DNA from: Anticarsia gemmatalis
Taxonomy: Eukaryota > Arthropoda > Insecta > Lepidoptera > Erebidae
Length of the DNA stretch: 64,000 nt
NCBI RefSeq assembly: GCF_050436995.1
Contig: NC_134753.1
Coordinates: 2,170,001 to 2,234,000, forward strand
Direction of reading: 5' to 3'
A model generated the notes under the pieces. It was not told the DNA's origin. It did not search any database and worked only from the letters and a program-made list of their open reading frames with translations. A program made the position numbers and the translations under genes. Positions 10,691-22,400 of the stretch are shown here, one piece after another. How positions within the stretch are numbered: position 1 is the first letter of the stretch; every line of letters starts with the position of its first letter.

Positions 10691-11439
10691 TGTTTTGTTT
10701 TTTTGATTCGGATTCGTGTTTGTGGTTCTGTTATTGTATTAACGTATGACATTATTTAACTTTTAAATTAAGAAATCAAAATGTTGAAGAATTTAGTGTA
10801 TTTAAAATTTTGGAAAAATATATTATGTTAGCGTAGTTTCTTCAAATATATTAGTATTTTTTATATAACACCAAATAATTATGCATTTAATTGCAATAGG
10901 CTCGTTCCCTATTAGATGAGACTAACGTTGTTATAGATGTACAAACAAAAAATGGATATTTATACACCTCAAACTACAAATTCAAATATAACAGACATGA
11001 TTTTCTGTATGTACATTAATTGCATTTTAACTTTTTGTACATTGAAAACTAGGTGTAAAAATGCCAAATTAAAATAACTAAAATAGTACCTAATTCGATA
11101 ACCCATATGACTAAAAATCTTATGTATGACAAGCTTATTAAACTGTCAATTACGTGGGCAGACTTGTAAGAACCGTACTGCCGTTATGTGGAGAAAAACT
11201 AGTGGACAGTGGTAACGAGCAATCAGTGTGGACTAGTTATAATATTGACACCTTGATGTAATTTTATACATACTTACGTAATATGATGACTGTTATACCC
11301 GAAGCTGTAAGCAGTGGTGTAGTTATAGTAAAACGACTAAATATGCACTGCCTTCCAGTGTTTGATTTAGCAGAAGAGGGGATGACAGGGGGGTGAAAGT
11401 GTTAGATGGCTACCGGCACCCCTACCCCTAAGATAAAAT

Positions 11440-11635
11440 AAAGACAGAGGTGTATGAAATATACCCGTGTTTTGCCATTTACAGTTGAAGCCCCATACAA
11501 CCGGAGGCGAGCCTATTGCAATATATCGGACAGAAAAGACTCGTTGCTCGACCCGGGAATCAAACCTGACACCTCTGCAAGGCAGATGAATGCACTACCG
11601 ACCGCGCCACGAGGAACGCTACAGAGGAAGTTATT
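11440..11635 (-). mobile_element. tRNA-headed SINE, minus strand
   Basis: Read on the minus strand, GTGGCGCGGTCGGTAGTGC (A box) is followed by GGTTTGATTCCCGGGTCGAG (B box). The body then contains GCAATAGGCTCGCCTCCGG. This is the same head type as 8119-8485. Left of the body, 11345-11440 is low-similarity sequence that may be the SINE tail. Confidence 0.7.
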
Positions 11636-11889
11636 TAATTTAAAAAAGTCTTTGTATTCTTAGGTTGTGTAAAGAAGTAAAAAAATATTTAAGTACTTCA
11701 ACCACGCCTGTAGTCTGTTCCTAAGAAAATGTCTATAATATAAGAAAAATGTAACCCGATATGCAAATACTAAAATCATATTATTAAGTAATTAAACGGA
11801 ACGCTAAATCATACATAGAATATGTTACCATGATTAAACTCTTACTGAGCTAGTTTTAATACAAGTAATTTTATAAAACATACAATAAA

Positions 11890-12286
11890 AACCGGCTAAG
11901 TGGTAGCTAGACTCGTGAACGAAGGGTTCCGTACCATCTTTATACATAAATATGAACCACGCTTATAAACTTAACAACTGTTACTGGACTAAAACTAGAA
12001 ACAGTTTTTTATATGTTCGTAACCGTCACAAAAGGGTTTGTATGGGATCGCCAGGATCAATATTAAAACGGGAATAGGATCAAAGGGTTAAAACAACTAT
12101 ACCCGGGCGAAGGCCAGTACTCTAGATATTTTAAAAAATGGCAATGAAATAACGTTTGTTGCATGAAAACCTCTGTCTAATATTTTTTTATTTGTTGTTA
12201 TAGCAATACATCTGAAAATTACAAACAGAAAGCCCGTGAAGTCTCAGTAATAAACCCGTTTTCACCGTTTGGCTATGGAACCCTAT
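11890..12286 (+). repeat. 'GGCCAAGTGCGAGTCGGACTC' dispersed repeat with internal insertion
   Basis: The start (ACCGGCTAAGTGGTAGCTAGACTCGTGAACGAAGGGTTCCGTACC) and the end (GGCTATGGAACCCTATAAA) bracket the element whose uninterrupted copy is at 38262-38521. Between about 11945 and 12135 lies extra sequence, including TATACCCGGGCGAAGGCCAG, which resembles an RTE 3' fragment in reverse. I know this as one of the commonest lepidopteran interspersed repeats; its class is uncertain. Confidence 0.65.
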
Positions 12287-12709
12287 AAAACAACAAATAA
12301 AAAAAGAAAAGATAAAAGCTCGAATGATTACTTATAAATATTCGAGTATGCTTAGTTACATAGCATCGAGTTTCAGTGGTTTGCGCTTACAAACTTAACA
12401 CCACTACTAATGTCATATAACTCGATCTTATTCCTTTGTTATAAGGTTTATTTTTCTTTGATTTTTCGTTCGAGAAGTCTTGTATATGTTTGTATATAAG
12501 TGTCGGCAAAGATATTGTGTTTCTTGACGCGAATGTCCAGTGACATGTGAGTTCTGTTGGTGTGTTTGTAAACTCATCGGAGCTTGGTTATGGTGTTGTG
12601 TGTTTTCTTTTGTTATTCGAGATTAGTGACCTCCTGGGAGAGGATTTATATTATCGTCATTTTGTTTAGACTGTATAGTAGTAAATGAATTTAGACTACT
12701 TTGAGCGAC

Positions 12710-12838
12710 TAACCTCCGGCTTCTGAGTACACTTAGCGGTAGTTTATCTGTTCAATAGCGTTTTTTTTTATATGAGTTTAACGCTATAATAATATAATAG
12801 ATAAACTACCGCTAAATGTACCTCAGAAACCGGGGGTA
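12710..12838. mobile_element. Palindromic MITE, copy 2 of 5
   Basis: Ends are TAACCTCCGGCTTCTGAG and CTCAGAAACCGGGGGTA. The arms carry AGCGGTAGTTTATCT and AGATAAACTACCGCTAAA. The centre has been altered by small AT insertions (ATAATAATATAATAG). Same family as 3636-3758. Confidence 0.85.
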
Positions 12839-13058
12839 AATGATTTTAAGCATAATGAAACTTTGACAGTTTCTGTATACTTTTTTTTCACCAATTTAAA
12901 AATACAGACAGAGGCGTAAATTATTATTTATTTGAAATATTGCTTAGTTTAATCACAGTATAATCAATAATAATTTATCACTCAGATGTCAAATGTGCCA
13001 TTTTCTTACTACTGAAGCAGTTTGAATTCATGTTTTGGATCAATAAGGCTGCAACCAC

Positions 13059-13142
13059 GGCGAGTGCAACCTGCGCCGAAACGTTAGGCATTTTAAGGTA
13101 AAATGCATGTTCGCGTTAATTCCCGTATTCTATTATACATTG
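13059..13142 (+). repeat. 84-90-bp 'GCAACCTGCGCCGAAACG' repeat, single copy
   Basis: This matches the tandem and inverted units at 26671-27017 almost base for base. It contains an internal hairpin, GCATTTTA-AGG-TAAAATGC, and ends TTCCCGTATTCTATTATACAT. The element class is unknown. The constant right boundary and AT-rich end would fit the 3' end of a retroposon. Confidence 0.7.
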
Positions 13143-13862
13143 AGTACATATTACTTGCAAAATTAAGTACTGAATTGTGGCCAGTCCCAAAAACATTTAC
13201 AAGACCTTGATTTCGTACGGGTAAGTGAAACGATCACGATAATACCTTTTAAAATATTTATGTCACCACACAAAGAATAATCGTTAAACCAATATACGAT
13301 AATCAACGTCTGAAATAACGAGACGAATCGATTGAATCGCTCTCTCGATTCCGATCTCTTATCGATTATTCTCTGATCGGATCGCTCAATCGGTGGTCAT
13401 TGTCAACTTTGTATCAATGTGACATCTTTTATTATAATACCAATCTAATTTGCACCTTATTACAGGGAAATAGTGTTGCTATTTACTTATTAGTGTAGAA
13501 CAATTTTATTATACAATTCTGCTATTCAAATTTGATCCTTATACCTTTGCAATAAGAGTTATGTTAACTGTTTGAATTTCTTTGTATTTATGAACAAAAC
13601 CTCTTTGGAATTGAGAATGGAGTCCTTAATTAGTGTCGTGTACATGTCACATCAACGCCTGCGTTCGAAATTTAAATGTCGATATTTCTTTTTTTTTGCC
13701 TGCCAGTATCTAAAATATTAAAAAGTTATGATTCATATTTTTACATACATTTATAATTTATCTTTTGGTATCGATATATCATTTTTTTAAATACTGGTTG
13801 AGTCACCAAAGGTGTGTTGTTTATCATTGTCAATACTTTCCATAATTTAAAGGATATCACTA

Positions 13863-13967
13863 ACCCCGCGGTTTCCAAGTTACATTTAGCGGTAGTTTAT
13901 CTATTCAATAGCGTTTTTTTGTATGAGTTTTAACGCTGTGTAAATGTACTTACTTAGAAATCGGGGG
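13863..13967. mobile_element. Palindromic MITE, copy 3 of 5, right arm deleted
   Basis: The left arm is intact (CCGCGGTTTCCAAG ... AGCGGTAGTTTATCTATTC). In the right arm the ATTGAATAGATAAACTACCG block is missing, leaving AACGCTGTGTAAATGTACTT and the terminal AAATCGGGGGTA. The asymmetric deletion breaks the long hairpin. Confidence 0.8.
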
Positions 13968-15300
13968 TAAGAAATTCAAAACTTAACTTAATTATTCTAC
14001 TAGCTGATACAAGCAGCTTTTCTTTTGTATAAGCTTTCAAGCTCTATTACAGTCCTTTTTTGGGTAGAACTTAGGCAAAGTTACCTATATTTACATTTGA
14101 TACCTGGTCTTCAACCAACTCGAAGCTAATTTAAAAAAAAAGAACAGTAGCTTAGCAGTTAAGACACAAAATCTGTTTAAAGACTAAAATATGTACGTTC
14201 TTTCAAGTCATCATATTAGCTTCTTATTACAAACTACATAACATGAAGGTATTACGATATAATCAAAGATATACCATACCAGTTTTATCCAGATTATTTC
14301 AACCATGGTACCTACACTCAGATTTTAATGACACGATAACATTTAGAGTCGACTTTTATCAGCAATTCGCTTTGATGCCTTTTACTATGTATTAAAAATT
14401 AGTTTTATGAGCATCTGCAGGTTTGATAGTTTGTATAACCTGTAGTGTAACTGTTTTTTTTTCTAATATTAGTCTTTACAACTGAAATATACTATGGAGA
14501 TAAAATTATACTGTTCAAATTGCTTCAAATCTTAATAATTGTTTTGAGAAGTTTTGGAAAAACTCAATTTTAAGTGGTATTCAAAAGAATTTTTGTTGAA
14601 ACAACTTATGTATCAAAGTGACTTCAAAATATTTATTAAATAACATATATAATACTTTTGATCTTCTTATTGTATCGTTAGTGGTCAACCTAGTGTCAAA
14701 GTTGTTCAAGCTGCTCGAAGGCCTTTTTATGCGTCACCATAAGTTTCAGTTTTTGATGAAAATACGAAGTCAAAAAACAAATATCGAATTCAGACTTAGT
14801 GTCTAAAATCGATCCACCTTATTTATAGTCCATATTATTATATAATGTTGTTTTTTTTTGTTTTAATTTCATAAATATCGTAACACATTTTTCTCTGTTT
14901 TTTTTACGACTCATTTTTCCAAAAAAATATTTTTTCAACAATCAATCGTTTAATCTACCTCACATATCATTTCCTAAGTATATTCCATCTCCCCATCATA
15001 ACTGCTCAATACCGCTTCATAATTCAAAATGGCCGGTCGAGGAAGCTCACGGGCGACTGTCATTGCTTAAGATTATCCTATAGCAGCACATAAGTCATAG
15101 TCCTGCCCACAGGACCGAGCTTTAATGCTAAGCTTCCATAAGCGATAGGAGCTTTCATCGACAAATTCACAGAAGCGTAACGGCTTATGTGTGTGCAGGA
15201 TTATATGTAGATATGATGTTTAGTTTTGAATGGCTTATTTTTGGTTTGCGAAACGAAGTCTTTTGAGATATTCCTTGCAGGCAACGTGTTGATTGTCTAA
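13968..15300. other. AT-rich stretch without a recognised gene
   Basis: The open frame at 14618-14806 is AT-driven and has no family features. A small CpG-containing spot at 15026-15075 has AAAATGGCCGG followed by only 13 codons. Nothing else recurs in the window. Confidence 0.4.
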
Positions 15301-15418
15301 ATACATACATATTATCACGCCTTCTTCCCAAAGGGGTAGGCAGAGAACGCCACTAGGTCCGCTCCTTACAAACTTTCTTTGCTTTATTCACATTCATACA
15401 TACTGTCATACGGAACCA
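15301..15418 (+). repeat. Lepidopteran dispersed repeat, second copy
   Basis: ACATACATATTATCACGCCTTC, GGGGTAGGCAGAGAACGCCAC and CATTCATACATACTGTCATAC align in order with 1826-1945. This is the better-preserved of the two copies. Confidence 0.65.
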
Positions 15419-16364
15419 CTTTTTTATTAACATCAGAAATTTAAGAAGAGAGTTTTAGTGGGAAGAAAATTAATTAAGTTTAATTATTCCAATATTGTAT
15501 AGAGTTAATTGATCTTATTATAAATATGCTAATATAATATCGTATTTTTGTTTTTGCTTGACAGATTTGAAACAGCAACATATCTCTAAGGCTTGTATTT
15601 GCGACTTTCAAACATGATTAGTAACTTTTGAGTATTTTTTAACAAAATATCAAATTTTATTATCGTTCTATCCCTAAAAATCTTTACTTAAAAAAGATGC
15701 AGAAAGGTTTTATACCCATTTCCTTGCAACTTTGTATCGAAATCTTCCCACGTCTGAAAATCACATAAGTCCGTTCCCGATAACATCTTATAAGCCCATC
15801 GTCGCGATTGCAAACGACATTGACATTAATAGTCCGATCAGTTGATCTTGTCCGTTTGTAGTGACCTTTAGCCCATAGATCTGACAGAGAATAACCAAAG
15901 GTAATATTCGCGTAAGGCCCGTCGCACACGTTCAGTTATGTTTGACAGTTAAGACGGGAAGTTATGGTGTCGTAGAGGTTTTGTGAAGGCTGTACTGTTA
16001 GTTGTTGATCGTTATATTTGAAGCTTAAGTAGATTACAGTTACACGCCCTTATGTTAAGAAGAGATTTATACTGAATAGGGTGACAGATACAGACAGAAA
16101 TATAGGTAAAAATAATGACATAAAATATATTTCGATTTCTTTGAATTTGATGTAAAACGTTCCCTAGATTTAACAATTGACTAACCTACTTGCATAATCT
16201 TGTACACGAATTTTTCAATAGGAACTATGTCAAAGACATAAATATAGGCTACCATTAACCACTTACTCTAACAGTATCTACTGCACATGTAAAATTCAAA
16301 CAATTTATAATAACTTTTTCAATACAACAAAAAACAAAATCCATAGTCACTGTCACTCATAAAA

Positions 16365-16694
16365 ATGCACATTACACATCAGATTGAAACCTACAACAAA
16401 CAACTGAAAAAGCACGTTATCACCAGCCTACGTCACAGCGTATGCAAATTCAGCTTATCAAACCCCCCGCCTAGCAAAAGTTATGAGAGACACGCATGTG
16501 CTGAGTTTACGAGTCTTGTGGAACAAATAGCATGCGGTGATTCATCTGTGATGTTTATGTTATTGCTTGCACCCTGTGGGCTGGGGTGTATTGCATGCGT
16601 TTGCTTTAATTTTCGGTACGTGATCGTTGGTGTAGATTTGTGTGGATATTTTGCTGGGAATATTTTTTTAGATGGTTATTTTATTTTTGTTTAG
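16365..16694 (+). other. 109-codon open frame, doubtful
   Basis: This is the longest ATG-started frame outside repeats. The start context is good (AAAAATGC). The predicted C-terminal half is hydrophobic (MFMLLLAPCGLG) and could span a membrane. A possible donor (TTTTCG|GTACGTGA) lies at about residue 83. A frame of this length is expected a couple of times by chance in 64 kb of DNA this AT-rich, and no domain is visible. A strong plus-strand acceptor follows at 16799 (TTCTTTTTTGTTTCAG), with an AATAAA at 16898-16903. Confidence 0.15.
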
Positions 16695-17106
16695 TTTTTA
16701 AGAAAGACTTTTATTCAACAATGGAACAGCTTGGGTTCTTAAGAAGTTCATAGAAACACACCAATTTTTTGCCGTTTAATTGTTTCTTTTTTGTTTCAGA
16801 AACGCAAATTGTGTTCAATCTAGAAGTCTTTTAAAAAATTGAACTGATAACTTTGACATTAAGACAGCATGTGCAATGGTCTTGGCACTCCCAAACAAAT
16901 AAACAGAGTTCAGTTTTCTAAAATTACAGACCAATTTATTTTACCAAGAAACTGAAAGTCCATTTATACCACTTTTACAATACTATTTTGTGAACATACA
17001 AAATCATTAAAATTTCAATAGCAAAACGCATACCTAATTTCAGTTCACCCGCTGCGCCAACACACCCATACCGTCTTAGTTACCAAAACAAACCATTAAC
17101 AATCAA

Positions 17107-17351
17107 ACCATTATCTTTCCTACAAGCATCTTCACACATCCTGTGCAGCGCATGTCGTTTCATGTCGCATGCTCAATTCTAATATATCGCATGCTGAGCT
17201 TGACTTGCATATGATCCTATGTACTTGACAGTAATGAGCTATTTCTTATTGATATCTTAGAGAATCTTTTTGAAGGATGGACAACCACCTGTGTGTAGCC
17301 GATAGTGATTTGTATGTTTGTAAAGTTTATGATGCTAAGATTATGGCCAGA
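17107..17351 (+). repeat. Segmental direct repeat, left copy
   Basis: This copy starts ACCATTATCTTTCCTACAAG and ends near GAGAGGCTTAACAAA. It is nearly identical to 17502-17745 for about 200 bases and then differs by small indels. The offset is 395 bp. It includes the GCATGC-rich core CATGTCGCATGCTCAATTC. There is no coding frame. Confidence 0.9.
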
Positions 17352-17501
17352 GTGAGAGGCTTAACAAACGAATAATATTCTAGAAATACTCAAAGTTCTA
17401 CACGAGTTTAATTTAGTTGGGCAAAATAGATGTATCTATTTAATAATAATAAAGTAATGTAATGTATTAATATGTATTAGTGTGTTATTTAATATAGTAT
17501 T

Positions 17502-17745
17502 ACCATTATCTTTCCTACAAGCATCTTCACACATCCTGTGCAGCGCATGTCGTTTCATGTCGCATGCTCAATTCTAATATATCGCATGCTGAGCATGACT
17601 TGCATATGATCCTATGTACTTGACAGTAATGAGCTATTTCTTATTGATATCTTAAAGAATCTTTCTGAAGGATGGACAGGAACCACCTGTGTGGAGACGT
17701 CGATAGTGATTTGTATGTTTGTAAAGTCTATGACCAGTGCCAGTG
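17502..17745 (+). repeat. Segmental direct repeat, right copy
   Basis: This is the second copy of 17107-17351. The first 160 bases differ only at isolated positions (for example GAGCATGACT here versus GAGCTTGACT). Towards the end it has GGAACC and GACGT insertions and lacks an ATGCTAAGATT segment. The spacer 17352-17501 is AT-rich and not duplicated, so the event involved only part of the 395-bp interval or the copies have since diverged. Confidence 0.9.
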
Positions 17746-17759
17746 TGGGAGACCTTATG

Positions 17760-18950
17760 AAAGAAAATGAAATGAATGAATGAATTGAAATTATTTTTTT
17801 TTTTAAATTATAATTATTTAAAAAAATACAATAATAATATCATTGCTTCATAATATTACCATCCTATCAAAAAAACATTACTTTGCATAATCACTATTTT
17901 GACGGAGAAATCCCTCAATTTTTTATCCATTACTCGTTTACACCTGAACACAAATTTTGTATCAGCTACATAAGCATCAATGGATCATCATTCCCAATGA
18001 ATATGCAACACGCAGTACGCGATAGTATAAAATCGTTAATATGCAACATGTCCCATAAAAACCAAAATAACTTTAAATATCACTACACTTATCTACGAAG
18101 AGTAATTTCTCCCCATACTACCAATAAATAGAACACATTTAACCAAAAGGTATTTATTTCAAAACCCATAAGGCACAACTGTAAATTTACGATGTTTTTA
18201 CGACTATAATGGTTAGAAAAAGTATGTTTAAGATCGTCTGGGTGAAGACACCTTTGGTAAATTGGTTAACATTCTCTCGTCGATTCTCAATTCTGCCTTG
18301 CATTTGTACTATTCAAATGAATTCGCATTGACTTGCCATGATAATGATGATTGCTATTTTGATTGATTGTATTTGCATTGACTTGATTTTGATATGACAA
18401 AACTCATCACCGCCTCTAGCAACTTCTGCAAGAACTATTTTTGGTTGAAATTTTGTGTGCTTAGCGGTTACTTACAGTAAAAAAATAACTGTACTGTGCG
18501 ACAGAGATACCACTTTGTCAAAGAACATAAGCTAAAAAAGTATTTTTGATCTTAAATTTATTTTGGTTTTTAAATACATTTTATGGAAATAAGTTGATAT
18601 TTACGTTAATAACTCAGTACAAAGATATCAAAACAATATAAATTTCAGGAGTAATTCAAACACGGTAATTTCTCACTTTGAGTTAATAAATACAGGCAGG
18701 AATGACGTTGGCGGTACCGTTTTTTATAAAACTCTATTAAAAGTGTAGAGGATATTTAGCACAAAAGCTTGCATCCACTAGACACCTGCTTGAGATATCG
18801 ACTTAACAAGTTAATTACTTCTAACGTGATGCTGACACACGGTTAAGAAAAATTTACAACATTTTCTTTGGAAATATATTTAAGAACTAACAAAGACCAA
18901 CACCTTAATAAATTATTATTCACATTAGATGAATATAAATACAGGATGAA
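17760..18950. other. AT-rich stretch, nothing recognised
   Basis: A short (ATGA)n run lies at 17770-17786 (GAAATGAATGAATGAATTG). Otherwise there is no repeat shared in the window and no splice-site pair. Confidence 0.4.
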
Positions 18951-18989
18951 ACTTTGTACGTATGAAAACTTTCATCCTCTTTTTCATCT

Positions 18990-19145
18990 ACTTAGGAGAT
19001 GATCTAAAAAATGTAAGCTTTGTTTCATACCTTCAGCTATATGCATGCTTAATTTCGTCAAAAGCGGCGCAACGGTTTAGCCATGAAAGCGCAATAAATA
19101 GACAGCCTTTCGCATTCACAAGCTTAATATAAATACGGAAGTATG
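18990..19145 (+). repeat. Diverged RTE-like 3' fragment
   Basis: TTTCGTCAAAAGCGGCGCAACGGTTTAGCCATGAAAGCGCAA followed by TAGACAGCC and ATATAAATACGGAAGTATGG follows the familiar layout 'aaaatcggtccagccgtttag..., acagac..., tataatattagtatgg' of RTE-type ends. Confidence 0.45.
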
Positions 19146-19506
19146 GATAGAAACCTAACTGTCTAATATAATCACCTAAGTATACGTAATGCCATCGCAC
19201 AAGTTGTCAAACAAGTTCTACGATTTATCCGCCGGTGTGTCCTCATAAACCCATACGGGCTATTACGTACGGTGATATTTATAGGTGTCCCTTGAAGTGT
19301 GGACACTATACATCACTTTCATGCAACGACCAGTTTTAAATAGCTTATTATAGAACCTAGATATGTTATATACGCTATAACTCAAGAAACTAGATTATGA
19401 GACGTTATGGAGTTATCATTTTTTATAATTACTTAGTTTAGATTTGAATTACTGACTTGGTACAATTTCTCTATTATTTTTCTAGTTCATAAATACTAGT
19501 AACTAA

Positions 19507-19600
19507 CCCGCACTTGGCTATCATGAGCTCAAGGCCTAACTCGTCCATCATTGCAGGTGGAGACCGTGGCTCAGCAGATGGAAATTATTAGATTAAATTC
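19507..19600 (+). repeat. Non-LTR/SINE tail ('CCCGCACTTGGC')
   Basis: ACCCGCACTTGGCTATCATG ... CTCAAGGCCTAACTCGTCC ... GGAGACCGTGGCTCAGCAGATGG matches 26052-26130 block by block with more divergence. Plus orientation. Confidence 0.6.
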
Positions 19601-20076
19601 AGTACAAGTAGAGGTAGACTCCAAAAACTATAACGGAAACAGACGAACGAGTAGGACCATGGTTGTATTAGATTGCGAAGAATTGGGATGATGGAAAGAG
19701 AACTTTGATCCAACAGAGAGCGGACGTAAGCTAACAGTAACAGTAAATACGAATTGTACCTAAAGCGTAAAAGTCATTCAAGCACCCTTCACAACAACTA
19801 TCATAATCGTTGCTCTACAAAAGCAGTCTCAAATCAAACGCATAACTAACACTTAAAAGAGAATCACGCTAAACAAATGGGCACCCATCTACTACCAAGC
19901 CTAGCAAAGTGCTCCTTGACTTCACAATCAATCACGCTCCTCAGTAGCCATTTACCCGGAAGATAAAAGCGTTTTCTGCTAAGATAAACTTAGTTAAAGC
20001 GCCAGTGAAATTTCCGATTCATTAATATTCCAGTCAGCATAATGATAAGGTACTATGAAACACATGATTATATGTA

Positions 20077-20082
20077 TTTATT
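20077..20082 (-). terminator. Poly(A) signal of the small gene
   Basis: AATAAA on the minus strand (TTTATT on plus), 278 bases beyond the TGA at 20360-20362. It is the first canonical signal downstream of that stop that I could find. Confidence 0.4.
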
Positions 20083-20359
20083 ACACTTTATAACTCGTAA
20101 AGACTGTGTTTAACCCCGTTTTCTGGGTACACGGTACTTTGTAGCCGGTATCAGGCGCAACTAGTTGGTCTAAGTGTTTTGGACAAGCTCGGAAATTGAT
20201 CAAGATTGCTTCGTTGGGTAAGTTTGGTTTATAGGGATGGATTGGAATAAGTAGATAATAAGGCTTTATAGGTATCGATATAAGGACTATCAAAAATCAA
20301 CGCTTACCACCACCAAAAACTTAGTAAAATATTTAAAATACTGTGACAAAATTTCCAGA

Positions 20360-20821
20360 TCAAGTAACTGCTGATGATAGGTCTAAAATTTTAGCAACCA
20401 ATGTGTTAATATCTGCGTCTTTACCCATCGCCATACTTGTCCAACCAGCTTTGACTACGATATTTACCTGAAACAAAGAATAAACAATTTAGCATATTTC
20501 TAAGAACTCAAACAGTATTTTTATTTTACTGTATTTGTTACATTTTAAGTGACTACGATTTTAACTAAGAATGCTTGACGTGCTGGCGCAGGTTAAACTG
20601 ACCGTGTTCGCAGGCTGACAGAATCAGCATTGACTGGACTCTGTGTATTATAAAAATGCAACGCGAAAGTTTATCAACTTAAGTAAATATAATAACTTAC
20701 TTAATAACATCTATCTTTTACCGAAGGGGCTAATAAGGCATGTAACTTCTATACAACGTACATTAACGAAAACACGATTATTTATAATAATAATTGCGTT
20801 AAATATTTTTGCGTCCGCCAT
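20360..20821 (-). CDS. Small two-exon gene, 55 residues, product unknown
   Basis: Exon 1 (20762-20821) starts at an ATG in strong context (AATAAAATGGCGG), reads MADAKIFNA..., and ends at donor AAT|GTACGT. Exon 2 (20360-20467) follows acceptor TTCTTTGTTTCAG and reads VNIVVKAGWTSMAMGK...AKILDLSSAVT then TGA. Both junctions are phase 0 and the 294-bp intron is GT..AG. Exon 2 has marked RNY codon bias (G or A first in most codons), unlike random AT-rich DNA. A promoter-like CpG patch lies just upstream, with a three-codon upstream ORF (ATG at 20835-20837), and AATAAA lies downstream. I recognise no family. Exon 1 could use another donor, and a one-exon-2-only gene with an unseen first exon is possible. 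Confidence 0.45.
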
Positions 20822-20935
20822 TTTATTAAGCGGCCATCTTGGTGTATGCACACGCACGTGTTGATGAAGTTTTCGTGTCGATACGATGCGCCCGCAATTT
20901 CCTTAAGCGAGGGATCGATATCGGAATTTAAGCTT
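20822..20935 (-). promoter_or_regulatory. Promoter-like CpG patch of the small gene
   Basis: It contains a GCCATCTT motif (20833-20840; CAAGATGGCC on the coding strand, close to the Pho/YY1 consensus), an E-box CACGTG (20855-20860), and several CpGs (GATGCGCCCGCAATTTCC). The same GCCATCTT plus CACGTG order occurs in the CpG island at 61600-61790. No TATA box is visible. Assigned to the minus strand because the candidate ATG lies immediately to the left. Confidence 0.4.
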
Positions 20936-21027
20936 CCTATAAGATAATATTTTTAATAGGTAAAATGTTATTTTAACGTTTATAATATCTGCCATAGTTT
21001 ATTGAGTCTTAATTCAAGATCATTAAC

Positions 21028-21076
21028 TTCATTTTATTGTACTGAAACGTACTGGGTTTCAGTGAAGTAAAATGAA
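21028..21076. repeat. Imperfect 21-bp inverted repeat
   Basis: The left arm TTCATTTTATTGTACTGAAAC and the right arm (starting GTTTCAGTGAAG) pair with three mismatches around a 7-nt loop (21049-21055). It could be a small MITE relic; nothing links it to a gene. Confidence 0.55.
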
Positions 21077-22182
21077 AAAAAAATGCAAGCATTTAATCGA
21101 CAATTTTAAAAGATCAAAATAATTAAAAATTCTTGGCTAATCTATTACTGAAATTCTGTAAGTACAACACAATTTTCACTTTAAATTCCATTTGCACATT
21201 ATATGAGTTTTAATTTAGTTTCAGCCTAATTCAAATAATTTTGTAATATAGACTGTAAACATCCTTTTTAAACTAAAAAATCATGTACTTCTATCTCATT
21301 TCAATATCCCAATTGAGCAGTAAAGACTAATTAAAATTAAATGAGAATAACAGTGTAATCAGTGTTACTACCGGGGTAGTTATTCAGGCTAGATTCCTTC
21401 AATCTTAGTCATATCTCTCTTACTTACTTAATAATAACTTTACACTTATCTATTCTGCTTGTACCGCGACGGGTAACGGCAGCAGAAAAGCATAATTACT
21501 ACTAAACCCTTTTTCTTATATCAACATTGTTTGTGTGTTATATTTTTTTTGTTTCTTGCTGATTGATTCAATAATATATCATCCCCAGTTAGACAAATAT
21601 AGAGTTAAATAAGTATTTTTTTTAATTGTTACTATTGGGTACTAAGATTTTCTGGGCACTGAATTGGTAGGGTTTTGGACATCGATACCTACCTAATATT
21701 GATGGTACTGTAAATACTTGCTTTCTGAATTTTGTCAATAAAAAATCAAAGTTGTCTTCGTAAATTGCTTCCCTTTCTCTTTAAAAACTAAAAAAATGTT
21801 CCAAACTCTCGGAGAAGCAATTTTCTTCGCATTATATCCTTTACTGACTCACACTCCGTTACACGAATATCAAATACAAAGTATCAATGACTAATATTCT
21901 ACATTAATCACACATTCTCATTTGCCAACCATACGTATTCTTCCGAGCACCGTATCTAATTAATTTCTGAAGCTGTACGACAGAGGGCACTGTCTGCCAT
22001 TACCGGGAACGCTCCACTACGTTTATTAATGAATACCTATCTGTGTTGCGGACTGTACTTGTCAGAAAATTGCCTACAAAGTACCGTAAGAGCTTCTAAA
22101 TGATTCTAGAGGACATTGTCTGACCCCTTGTTTATCGCATGTAAGTGTGTGAAGTTAGGGCTAGTTTTAGTTTATGAATAAG

Positions 22183-22400
22183 TGTCAGACAGAAAATCTG
22201 GTAGGTAATTTTTTTATGGATAGGTAGAAAACAACTGTCAAAATTCCATCTGATAATTATTTATTTAGAAGCTTAAAGACTTTAAGTATTTCACAGCTTA
22301 AGTGTCAGATAACCTATTCAATGGATAAAGTTGCAGAAAAAAATTTAAAGAATATGTCTAAATTCTATCTGATTGGCTATCACTCACTTATTCTGGAGTG
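22183..22400 (-). mobile_element. Larger relative of the 9907-10004 MITE
   Basis: CTGTCAAAATTCCATCTGATAA is the reverse of the MITE core at 9938-9955. AAGTGTCAGATAACCTATTC and AATTCTATCTGATTGGC carry the GATAAC/TATCTGA terminal motif. The copy is rearranged and its borders are uncertain. Confidence 0.45.

Noticed and set aside
13155..13208. Donor-like TACGG|GTAAGT ending a short open frame
   Set aside because: The only acceptor (AAATTAAG) has no pyrimidine tract and the segment adjoins a repeat end; support is too weak.
13318..13396. Cluster of ATCGATT/CGATTGAATCGCTC words as a possible operator or palindrome
   Set aside because: The words do not line up as consistent direct or inverted repeats; probably low-complexity GAT/ATC sequence.
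20360..20467. Alternative frame of exon 2 giving a short ending (SQSWLDKYGDG then stop)
   Set aside because: It would match a phase-1 junction, but the 35-codon phase-0 frame has far stronger RNY bias and joins a plausible local first exon.
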